Shown here: piece after piece, positions 43,206-50,805 of the stretch
Position numbering within the stretch: position 1 is the first letter of the stretch
Layout of the letters: every line of letters begins with the position of its first letter
Assembly (NCBI GenBank): GCA_035552655.1
Contig: DASZLD010000133.1
Location: forward strand, 1 to 51,625
Origin: DASXMT01 sp035552655
GTDB taxonomy: Bacteria > Actinomycetota > Acidimicrobiia > Acidimicrobiales > RAAP-2
Direction: 5' to 3'
DNA: 51,625 nt
Made by a program: the position numbers and the translations under genes
Notes under the pieces: model-generated
What the model was told of the DNA's origin: nothing
Seen by the model: only the letters and a program-made list of their open reading frames with translations
Database searches by the model: none

Positions 43206-44351
43206 TCAACGAACGCTCCGCATATGGACGTTCAGAACCAGACCGACGGCGGCAAAGAAGCCGACGATGGCGGAACCCCCGTAACTGAGGAACGGAAGGG
43301 GGATACCGGCAACGGGCATGATCCCCATGTTCATGCCCACATTCTCGAACACCGAGAACACGATCAGGGTGAACACCCCGGTGCAGAGAAGCCGCCCGTA
43401 GTTGTCCCGGGCCAACTGGGCCGTGCGCAGGATCCGCCAGGCCACCAGGCCGAACAGGCCCAGAATGGCCGCCGTGCCCACGAAGCCCAGCTGCTCCCCC
43501 ACGGCCGAGAAGATGAAGTCGGTCTGTTGGGAGGGCACATAGGCCAGGTTGGTCTGGGCCCCCTTGAACAGACCGGTGCCGAACCAACCTCCGGCCCCGA
43601 TGGCGTTCTTGGCCTGGGTCACGTTATAGGTGGCCTGGGTGCTGGCCTTGTTGGGCGAGATGAAGCTGGTCAGGCGCTCGATCTGGTAATGCTGCAGCAA
43701 GCCGACCTGCAGGGTGACCAGGACCAGGACGACCAATCCCACCACCAGCAACAGGAGGTACCGCCCGGGGAGACCGGCCGCGCCCAGCATCACCAGCAGG
43801 ATCATGCTCATCACGATGCCGGTCCCGAGGTCAGGCTGCTTGATGATGATCACGATCGGAATCCCGGCCATGAGCACCAGGCGCACCATGTCCTTGAACA
43901 CCAGGCCTTCGGGTCTTCGGGCGCAGTAGGTGGCAAAGGTAATGATGACGGCCAGCGTGGCGAATTCGGACGGTTGGAGCTGGAAGGGCCCGATGGGGAA
44001 CCACCGCTGCGCACCCAGGGCGGTCGAGCCGACAGCCAGGACGGCCACCAGTAGGAAGAGCGTGCCCAGGTAGATAAGTGTGCTGACGTGTTCCAGCCGT
44101 CGGTAGTCGAACAACGTCATGACCACCATGACCACCACACCGATGATCATGAAAAGCAACTGGCGCTTCAGGTAGTACCGGGGATCGTCGCCGTGCAGGA
44201 TCAGCTGCGACCTGGTGGCTGAGTACACCATCACGACACCGATGATGCTCAGGAGCACAGCTGTGCAGGCCAGGAGCACGTCGATGCGCGCCGTCACCAG
44301 ATGGGCCTGGCGGGACCGGCGCGTTGCGTGTATGGGGACGTAGTTCACCAA
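43206..44351 (-). CDS. rodA: rod-shape-type SEDS glycosyltransferase
   Basis: The 381-residue SEDS protein has GAQRWFPIGPFQLQPSEFATLAVI, QPDLGTG, the catalytic Asp in PSQQTDFIFSAVGEQLG and GIPLPFLSYGGSA. Length and a short N-terminus fit RodA, the elongation polymerase. A second SEDS gene lies only 650 bases away on the other strand. It is followed closely by the DUF151 gene. Confidence 0.92.
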   Translation of the reverse strand: MVNYVPIHATRRSRQAHLVTARIDVLLACTAVLLSIIGVVMVYSATRSQLILHGDDPRYYLKRQLLFMIIGVVVMVVMTLFDYRRLEHVSTLIYLGTLFLLVAVLAVGSTALGAQRWFPIGPFQLQPSEFATLAVIITFATYCARRPEGLVFKDMVRLVLMAGIPIVIIIKQPDLGTGIVMSMILLVMLGAAGLPGRYLLLLVVGLVVLVLVTLQVGLLQHYQIERLTSFISPNKASTQATYNVTQAKNAIGAGGWFGTGLFKGAQTNLAYVPSQQTDFIFSAVGEQLGFVGTAAILGLFGLVAWRILRTAQLARDNYGRLLCTGVFTLIVFSVFENVGMNMGIMPVAGIPLPFLSYGGSAIVGFFAAVGLVLNVHMRSVR

Positions 44352-44381
44352 GCTGCTCCGGGAGCCCAGGTTATCGGGGGT

Positions 44382-45287
44382 TCAGCGGGCGGCGAGAGCA
44401 GACGTCGCCGCCTGCCACATCGCCGTCACGGGCGGTTCCTCACCAGTCCAGGAGCGTAGCTGCACAGCGGCTTGGTGGACGAGCATGCCCAGCCCGTTGT
44501 GGGTCACCGCCCCCCGCTCTCGAGCGGCAAGGAGCCAGGGTGTGACCGCCGGGTGGTACACGAGGTCCACCACCACCTGACCGGCCACCAGGTACTTGAC
44601 ATCCAAGGGGAACAGACCGGCCCCAGGACCAATCTGAGGCTCGGCTCCGGCACCTTGCCCCTGGGGTTGGCCCATCCCGGCCGGCGTGGCGTTGACCACC
44701 AGGTCGGCCGTCTCCGCCTCCTCGACGCGACCCACCCGCCCGACCGCACCGGCCAGAGCGGCAGCCATGGTTGCCCTGCTCTCGGTCCGGTTCACCACGA
44801 TCACCTCGGCCGCACCGGCCTCGGCCAGAGCCAGGATGACGGCCCGGGCTGCGCCTCCAGCTCCGATGACCAGGCACTTCTTGCCTCGGGGCTCAAACCC
44901 GTCGCCATGACGTAGCGCGGCCACGAACCCTTCACCGTCCGTGTTGCTACCCACCAGCTCACCCGAGGCCAGGGTGACGCAGTTGACGGCGTCCAACCGG
45001 GCGGCCACCGGATTGGTTCGGTCCACCATGGCGGCAACTGCCTCCTTGTGGGGCATGGTCACCGACAGCCCGGCGATACCTAGGGCGCGCATCCCGGCCA
45101 GGGCGGTCTGGGCTTGGCCGGCGACCACGGGGAAGCCGACCGACACCCAGTCCAAGCCCATCTCGACGAAGGCGGTGTTGTGCAAGAGCGGCGAGAGCGA
45201 GTGACCGACAGGATCACCGATGACGCCAACGACGGTGGTGGCGGCCGACACTCGGATGGGTTCAGGGGTGGGTGGCATGGGTGGCAT
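44382..45287 (-). CDS. aroE: shikimate dehydrogenase
   Basis: AroE reduces dehydroshikimate with NADPH, upstream of chorismate and thus of the trp and men genes here. GHSLSPLLHN binds shikimate, Lys81 (MPHKEAV) and Asp117 (NTDGEGF) are catalytic, and GAGGAARAV is the NADP loop with NRTESRA. The 301 residues include a short Gln/Gly loop. It lies 15 bases after mltG, the common order ruvX-mltG-aroE. Confidence 0.96.
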   Translation of the reverse strand: MPPMPPTPEPIRVSAATTVVGVIGDPVGHSLSPLLHNTAFVEMGLDWVSVGFPVVAGQAQTALAGMRALGIAGLSVTMPHKEAVAAMVDRTNPVAARLDAVNCVTLASGELVGSNTDGEGFVAALRHGDGFEPRGKKCLVIGAGGAARAVILALAEAGAAEVIVVNRTESRATMAAALAGAVGRVGRVEEAETADLVVNATPAGMGQPQGQGAGAEPQIGPGAGLFPLDVKYLVAGQVVVDLVYHPAVTPWLLAARERGAVTHNGLGMLVHQAAVQLRSWTGEEPPVTAMWQAATSALAAR

Positions 45288-45302
45288 GGGAGATCCGAGG
45301 GC

Positions 45303-46424
45303 CTACTGAAGTCCCCGTTGTCGGGCCAACGCCTGGTCGGCCCGGTTCTGGACCTCAGTGGTGGCGAAGGACTCGGTGCCATCCTTCCCGGTCACGACGT
45401 AGTAGCGCCAGGACCCCTGCGCTGGGCTCAGAGCGGCCCTCAAAGCGACGGCCGATGGGGAGCAGATCGGGGTGGGGGTAAGGCCCTTGTTGGTGAACGT
45501 GTTGTAGGCAGTCGACTGTTGCTCGTCCTGTGGGGTTACCGCTCCCCCGTTGCGATGCTCGGAGTAGCGCAACGTGGCGTCCGACTGCAGCGGAATCCCG
45601 GCGGCCAGGCGGTTGTAGATGACCCGGGAAACCGGGGCCATGTTCTTGGCGATACCCGCTTCTTTCTGCACGATCGAAGCCACCGTGATCACCTCGTAGG
45701 GCGTTCTGCCCACCTTCTGCTCACTGGCGGCCAGCCCGACTGACTTGGCCATCTGGTTGAATCGCTCGATCATCTGGATCAACAGCTGCGTATCCGTCTC
45801 GCCGGGCATGACTTGGTAGGTGCCCGCACCCAGCAGCCCGTCGAGGTTGGTCGAGCCGGCGGGAGACCACGGCGAGCGCAAAGTACCACCCGTGGCCAGG
45901 GCCAGGAATGCAGTTCCGTCGTGGCCGGGGAGCTGGGCCACCTGCTGGCTCACCTGCTCGACTGACGAGCCCGGAGGCAGCTGGAGCAATAGAACGTTCG
46001 GTCCAGCCTCCAGGTCGCTCTTGACCGAGGCGAAGCTCTCGTGTTGGTGGAACACGTAGTTGCCGGTTCCGATGCTCGGCGCTCCGTGCAGGAGCAACCA
46101 GGCCTGGAGAGCCAGGGCGTTCCCCACAACCTTGTCCCGCTGGAGCTTCGTCGCCACTGCGGCCGTGTCCTCACCCTGGTGAACGTGGACGATCACCTTG
46201 GGACCTCCGGGCACTCCCGTGTTCCCTTGATGATCGATCCACAGGACACCGGCCCCGCCGATGACGACGATGATGACCGCCACCGACAAGGCCAGAGTCC
46301 GCCACGGATGGCGGCCGACGGCCGAGCGGACACCCTGTGTTGCAGCCTGCTCGTCGGGGTTGGACGTGTTGGGCGCGAGCTGGGCGTCACCGCCGTAACG
46401 AGGTGGTCGGTCCCCCTCTGTCAA
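45303..46424 (-). CDS. mltG: endolytic murein transglycosylase
   Basis: MltG cuts nascent glycan strands at the inner membrane. One membrane helix (near residues 45-65) follows a cytoplasmic leader; a LysM-like/YceG core contains the catalytic Glu in ASIVQKEAG, then SRVIYNRL, PLQSDATLRY and YNTFTNKGLTPTPI. TTG 46424 shares four bases (TTGA) with the ruvX stop and is my choice. GTG 46460 is possible but has no ribosome site. Confidence 0.93.
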   Translation of the reverse strand: MTEGDRPPRYGGDAQLAPNTSNPDEQAATQGVRSAVGRHPWRTLALSVAVIIVVIGGAGVLWIDHQGNTGVPGGPKVIVHVHQGEDTAAVATKLQRDKVVGNALALQAWLLLHGAPSIGTGNYVFHQHESFASVKSDLEAGPNVLLLQLPPGSSVEQVSQQVAQLPGHDGTAFLALATGGTLRSPWSPAGSTNLDGLLGAGTYQVMPGETDTQLLIQMIERFNQMAKSVGLAASEQKVGRTPYEVITVASIVQKEAGIAKNMAPVSRVIYNRLAAGIPLQSDATLRYSEHRNGGAVTPQDEQQSTAYNTFTNKGLTPTPICSPSAVALRAALSPAQGSWRYYVVTGKDGTESFATTEVQNRADQALARQRGLQ

Positions 46425-47056
46425 CGATCTCGCCCGGAGGACCGACGGCCGTCGAGCCACGCCTGCAGCAGCACGGCGGCTGCGCTTTGGTCGACCACCG
46501 AACGCCGCTGGCGTGATGACTTCCCTGTCTCTGCCAGTGCTGCGTGTGCGCTGACGGTGGTCAATCGCTCGTCGAACAGTTCCACCTCGACCCCCTCTGG
46601 CTCGAGCAGCTCGACCAGGGTGGCTGCCTCCGCCTCGGCCGCCTTGGCCGCAGCCCCCTTGTCGCCCCGAAGGGACAACGGTAGGCCGATCACCACTACA
46701 CCGGCTTCAGCCTCGACCACCAGGGAAACCAGCGCTCGATGATCGGCGGCGACATCCTTGGTGCGCAGCACCGTCGTCCGCGGCGATGCCAGGGTCCCCG
46801 CAGAGTCGCTCACCGCCACGCCGATCCGGCGGGATCCCAGGTCCAGTCCCACAGCCCGCACCGCACCTCGAATGGGTCGGCTGTTCAGGCTGTCGTGGCT
46901 GTTCGGACTGTCTTGGCTGTTCGGACTGTCTTGGCTGTTCTGGCTGTTCGGACTGTCTTGGCTGTTCTGGCTGTTTGGACTGAGTTGGCTGTTGGGACCA
47001 TCTTGACCGTTCTGGCTGCCAGCACGATCCTCATCTCCCAGTGCTGGTGTGGCCAT
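46421..47056 (-). CDS. ruvX: Holliday-junction resolvase-like YqgF/RuvX with a repeat N-terminus
   Basis: The RNase H-fold core starts at RAVGLDLGSRRIGVAVSD, with VVIGLPLSLRGDKG, FDERLTT and the final acidic VDQSAAA; it acts in DNA repair or pre-16S rRNA processing. In front are 65 extra residues made of NSQDSPNSQ-type triplets. ATG 47056 is favoured by GGGAG nine bases upstream. GTG 46861 with GAGG just before it would remove the repeats and give the usual length. It lies between alaS and mltG, the standard order. Confidence 0.9.
   Translation of the reverse strand: MATPALGDEDRAGSQNGQDGPNSQLSPNSQNSQDSPNSQNSQDSPNSQDSPNSHDSLNSRPIRGAVRAVGLDLGSRRIGVAVSDSAGTLASPRTTVLRTKDVAADHRALVSLVVEAEAGVVVIGLPLSLRGDKGAAAKAAEAEAATLVELLEPEGVEVELFDERLTTVSAHAALAETGKSSRQRRSVVDQSAAAVLLQAWLDGRRSSGRDR
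46881..47015. repeat. fifteen 9-bp repeats at the ruvX N-terminus
   Basis: Consecutive 9-base units of CTGTTCGGA, CTGTCTTGG or CTGTTCTGG and variants run without a break. The period keeps the frame, coding three-residue units (SPN, SQD, SQN) on the minus strand. Confidence 0.95.
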
Positions 47057-47072
47057 CACCGTGCGCTCCCGG

Positions 47073-49649
47073 TCACCCACCCGTGAGGGCTCGGCGGGCC
47101 TCATCGAGGGCATTGTCGATTCCAGCCACATCCTTGCCGCCGGCCACTGCCACTTCGGGCGAGCCGCCGCCTCCGCCGCCAACCAGTGTCGCCACCCGCT
47201 TCACCAGGTCGCCAGCGTTGACGCCGTCAGAGACATCGGCCGCGGCCACGACCGAGGCGCGGCTGCCATCCGGGCTTCCGCCGAGCACCACGGCACGCAG
47301 TTGACCCGACTTCCGGGCGTTCAGGGCCAGTTCACGGAGCAGGTCGGGGCTGAGACCGTCGCGTCGGGCCACCACCACGCCGTCGGCGGCGCTAGCCACC
47401 AGTTTGGCCGCCTCGGCCGCCAGGTCCTTGCTCTGTGCCTGCTCCAGGGCCCTGTCCGCCGCCCGCTGCCGTTCCACCAAGCGCTCGATGGCCTCGGGGA
47501 CGCTCTCGGGCTCGGTCCGCAACAACGCTGCGGCCTCGGCCAGGACGCTGTCGCGCTCCACGCTGCGCTGGAGCGAGGCGGTTCCGGAGAGCGCCTCGAT
47601 TCGCCGCTTGTTCGACCCGATCGAGGACTCGGAGACAATGGTGATAGGCCCGATCATCCCCAAGGCGGCGACATGGGTGCCCCCGCAAAGCTCGGTTGAG
47701 TGCTCGCCGGCGCGCACCACCCGCACCCGCTCCCCGTATTTATCACCGAAGAACGCCAGCGCCCCCATGGCCTCAGCCTCGGCCATCGACGTCTCGATCA
47801 CGGTCACCGGCGCGTCGCTGAGGACGTCCATGTTGGCCATCGAGGCCACCGCGGCCAGCTCTTCGGGTCGTACGGGGGCATTGTGGCTGAAGTCGAATCG
47901 CAGATGGTCCGGCGCGACGAGGGAGCTCTGCTGACGGACATGGTCTCCCAGCACCGTGCGCAAGCCCGCGTGCAAGAGGTGGGTGGCCGTGTGGTTGCGG
48001 CGCAGCGAGTCGCGGCGAACGGGATCGATGGTGGCCAGGGCCTCCTGGCCGGCAAAGATCTCGCCGGTGACGGTGGCCCGGTGGGCCGAAAGGCCGGGCA
48101 CAGCGGTCACCGTGTCATAGACCAGGGCAGTGCCTGTTTCGGTGACGATCGTCCCCGTGTCACCCATCTGTCCGCCGCCCTCGGCGTAGAACGGGGTCCG
48201 GTCCAAGAAGATCTCTGCTTGCCCGGCGTGCTCCGGGTCGGGATCGGCCAGTACGGCGACGACCCGGGCCGGCGTGGAGTAGCCATCGGGGGAATTGCCG
48301 ACGAACAGGGTCTGTCCCTCGGCATCGAGCACGGCGCGATAGGCAGACTCACCGGCGTCGACCCGACCAGCGCGAGCTGCGGCTCGAGCCAAGCGACGCT
48401 GCTGGTCCATGGCCTCCTCGAACCCGGCTAGATCGACGGTGACCCCTGCCTCCTCCGCCATCTCGACGGTCAGCTCCACTGGGAACCCGTAGGTGTCGTG
48501 CAAGCGGAAGGCCACGTCACCGGGGAGGGTGACCGCTCCCGAGGCCAGCTGCTCATCGAGGATGGCCGAGCCGGCCGCCAGGGTGCGGAGGAAGCCCTCC
48601 TCTTCCCGGCCGACCACATCGGTGACCAGGCGATGGTTCTCGGCCAGCTTGGGATAGGCGGCACCCAGGATGCCCACCGCGGCATCGACCAATCGGGGTG
48701 TGAACGCATCGCTCACGCCCAGCTGCCGAGCCCGACGGACGGCGCGGCGGATGATGCGGCGCAAGACGTAACCGCGCCCCTCGTTGGAGGGCAGCACCCC
48801 ATCGGCAACGAGCATGGACATGGCCCGACCGTGATCAGCCAGAATCCGGAGGCCGACGTCCTCATGCTCGTCAGCGCCGTAGCTACGGCCGGTGATCGAC
48901 TGGGCCGCGTCGATCATGGGCACGAACAGGTCGGTGTCGAAGATGGAGTCGACACCCTGGATGATGGGCAGGATCCGCTCGAGCCCGGCGCCGGTATCGA
49001 TGCTGGGATGGGGCAGCTTCTCGGTGGAGCCGTCGGCCAGCTGGTTCAGCTGCATGAACACCAGGTTCCACAGCTCGACGAAGCGCTCCTCGCCTCCCTG
49101 AGCCGGCCCTCCGGCCGCGCCATAGATCTCCCCCTTGTCGAAGAAGATCTCCGAGCTCGGGCCGCACGGACCCGTATCGCCCATCCGCCAGAAGTTGTCA
49201 TCCCCCAGCCGCTGGATGCGATCGTGAGGCACGCCGACGGCGTCGGCCCAAATCTGCTCGGCTTCATCGTCGCTCTCATGGACAGTCACCCACAGGCGGT
49301 CGCCGTCGATGCCCAGGACTGCGGTTACCAGTTCCCAGGCGAAGGGGATGGCTTCCGCCTTGAAGTAGTCACCGAAGCTGAAGTTGCCCAGCATCTCGAA
49401 GAAGGTGCAATGGCGCTGGGTCGTGCCCACGATGTCGATGTCAACGGTGCGGAAGCACTTCTGCACCGAGGTGGCACGTGACCACGGAGCGGGCTCGTCA
49501 CCGACGAAAAAGGGCTTGAAGGGCACCATGCCGGCAATGGTGAACAGCACCGTAGGGTCATGGGGAATCAGGCTGGCCGACCCGACGGCTGTGTGACCGC
49601 GGTCGGTGAAGAAGCGGGTGAAGGAGTTACGAAGCTGGTTGGCGTCCAT
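47073..49649 (-). CDS. alaS: alanyl-tRNA synthetase
   Basis: AlaRS charges tRNA-Ala. The class II core (motif 2 region RHCTFFEMLGNFSFGDYFK, DTGPCGPSSEI, GAGLERI) is followed by the tRNA-binding part, the editing domain (HTATHLLH and CGGTH zinc motifs) and the C-Ala domain (VGGGGGGSPEVAVAGGKD). I chose ATG 49649 (MDANQLRNSFTRFF); GTG 49667 adds six residues. It is followed by ruvX with 16 bases between. Confidence 0.98.
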   Translation of the reverse strand: MDANQLRNSFTRFFTDRGHTAVGSASLIPHDPTVLFTIAGMVPFKPFFVGDEPAPWSRATSVQKCFRTVDIDIVGTTQRHCTFFEMLGNFSFGDYFKAEAIPFAWELVTAVLGIDGDRLWVTVHESDDEAEQIWADAVGVPHDRIQRLGDDNFWRMGDTGPCGPSSEIFFDKGEIYGAAGGPAQGGEERFVELWNLVFMQLNQLADGSTEKLPHPSIDTGAGLERILPIIQGVDSIFDTDLFVPMIDAAQSITGRSYGADEHEDVGLRILADHGRAMSMLVADGVLPSNEGRGYVLRRIIRRAVRRARQLGVSDAFTPRLVDAAVGILGAAYPKLAENHRLVTDVVGREEEGFLRTLAAGSAILDEQLASGAVTLPGDVAFRLHDTYGFPVELTVEMAEEAGVTVDLAGFEEAMDQQRRLARAAARAGRVDAGESAYRAVLDAEGQTLFVGNSPDGYSTPARVVAVLADPDPEHAGQAEIFLDRTPFYAEGGGQMGDTGTIVTETGTALVYDTVTAVPGLSAHRATVTGEIFAGQEALATIDPVRRDSLRRNHTATHLLHAGLRTVLGDHVRQQSSLVAPDHLRFDFSHNAPVRPEELAAVASMANMDVLSDAPVTVIETSMAEAEAMGALAFFGDKYGERVRVVRAGEHSTELCGGTHVAALGMIGPITIVSESSIGSNKRRIEALSGTASLQRSVERDSVLAEAAALLRTEPESVPEAIERLVERQRAADRALEQAQSKDLAAEAAKLVASAADGVVVARRDGLSPDLLRELALNARKSGQLRAVVLGGSPDGSRASVVAAADVSDGVNAGDLVKRVATLVGGGGGGSPEVAVAGGKDVAGIDNALDEARRALTGG

Positions 49650-49678
49650 CGCCGAGCCGGAGGTCACGACGGGAAAGT

Positions 49679-50200
49679 TTAGTTGCCCAGGTGGGAGGGC
49701 GATTTCGCGCTGCGCTCGGCCGGTCGCCGTCGTGCCACCTTCGTGGTCCTCCGTTGCGCCGCCCGGGCCACCCGTATCGCCCGAGTGGCCTGCGTCGCCC
49801 GCGTCGCCCTCGTGGACCGTACCGAGCGCTCTGAGTCACTGGTCTGGGTCGGCCGACCCGAAGTGACCCCGGTGAGATTGGTGGAGTCGGAGCCGGACGC
49901 CGGGGCCGTGATGGCCGTTCCGTCGGCCGGTAGAGCGACTCCTCGTTTGGACAAGTCAGACCACAGCTCTTCTTCGCGTCGGTGCATCCGGTCACGTCCC
50001 TCGGAATACGCATCTCGAAATCGGTCGCCGGTGGACACGGCGACGTGGCGAGCTGTCCGTCCGACCTCGGCAACCAGGGCATCCGGAGCCAGCTTTGCCG
50101 CCGTCTCCTCGATGGTGCGGCGAACGCGGCGTTCAGCCCAGAGCGTGGAGCCTGCTCCGAGGGCGACCCCAGCCGTCAACCAAAAGGTTCGCTTGGGCAT
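49679..50200 (-). CDS. small membrane-anchored protein, DUF6167-like
   Basis: The first 25 residues form one membrane helix (WLTAGVALGAG). A charged helical middle follows, then a very basic Thr/Arg/Ala tail (TRATRATQATRA and on) of about 50 residues. Proteins of this shape sit between DUF948 and alaS in actinobacteria, and the place matches here. Function is unknown; the basic tail could bind nucleic acid or acidic lipid. Confidence 0.7.
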   Translation of the reverse strand: MPKRTFWLTAGVALGAGSTLWAERRVRRTIEETAAKLAPDALVAEVGRTARHVAVSTGDRFRDAYSEGRDRMHRREEELWSDLSKRGVALPADGTAITAPASGSDSTNLTGVTSGRPTQTSDSERSVRSTRATRATQATRAIRVARAAQRRTTKVARRRPAERSAKSPSHLGN

Positions 50201-50206
50201 CGCCGC

Positions 50207-50587
50207 TCAGCTCCGACCGTTCTTGTGCTGGTCCGACCCGGTGCGGAGGCGCCGCATCCCTCCAGCTGCTCCCGCTCGCACGGCCAGGACCTTTACTACC
50301 GGATTGGCGAATGCCCGATAGGCCAGACGCGAGGCCGAATCGACGGTGGCGCTTACCGATTCGGTCGACTCGAGGACGGCGCCTACTCGCTCCATCTCGG
50401 TGGCAGCCTGGTCTACGACCCGGTGTGCTTCGACGACCAGTGGCATTGTCTGGACTCGGAGATCCTCGGCCACAGCCTCGAGACGACGAACCTGACGCCG
50501 AAGACCGACCATGGCGAGGAGCAAACCGACTACCGCCACGACGCAGGCGCCAGCGGCAACGAGTACGGCGATCTCACCAGCGGACAT
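50207..50587 (-). CDS. DUF948-family membrane protein
   Basis: The 126 residues have one N-terminal helix (IAVLVAAGACVVAVVGLLLAM), a long amphipathic coiled-coil-like region (RRQVRRLEAVAEDLRVQTMPLVVEAHRVVDQ) and NPVVKVLAV, as in DUF948 proteins. These occur upstream of alaS in many actinobacteria and firmicutes. Role unknown. Confidence 0.82.
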   Translation of the reverse strand: MSAGEIAVLVAAGACVVAVVGLLLAMVGLRRQVRRLEAVAEDLRVQTMPLVVEAHRVVDQAATEMERVGAVLESTESVSATVDSASRLAYRAFANPVVKVLAVRAGAAGGMRRLRTGSDQHKNGRS

Positions 50588-50606
50588 GACCCGGCCAGCT
50601 TAGAGG

Positions 50607-50630
50607 GTCCACCCGGTCAGACCGGTGGAC
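50607..50630. other. inverted repeat upstream of the DUF948 gene
   Basis: GTCCACCCGG and CCGGTGGAC pair around TCAGA with one bulged base. It lies 20 bases before the DUF948 start and could be an operator or leader hairpin. Confidence 0.4.
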
Positions 50631-50754
50631 GCACACGCATCGCAGCCACAGTGCTGATTTGCGGCTCGCCTGAGCCCGAGGATGGAGAGCTCTCACTGGT
50701 CGACGGCGGGAAAGTACTCAGCGACGTGCATACCGTCCAATCCTGATCGGTCAT

Positions 50755-50797
50755 CCGGGCTGAGCCCGGTTCGGCCCGGCGGCGGCCGCAAGCGGCC
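50755..50797 (-). terminator. two GC hairpins after the HNH gene
   Basis: GGCCGC-AA-GCGGCC (50784-50797) and CCGGGC-TGA-GCCCGG (50755-50769) follow the end of the HNH gene on its strand. There is no U tract, so termination is plausible but unproven. The rest of the 218-base space (50588-50805) shows nothing else that I recognise. Confidence 0.4.
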
Positions 50798-50805
50798 TTG
50801 CCGGC

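Noticed and set aside
49982..50746. A 254-codon plus-strand open frame opposite the DUF948 and DUF6167-like genes
   Set aside because: It is antisense to two better-supported genes, has no domain pattern and no ribosome site; long antisense frames are expected at this GC content.
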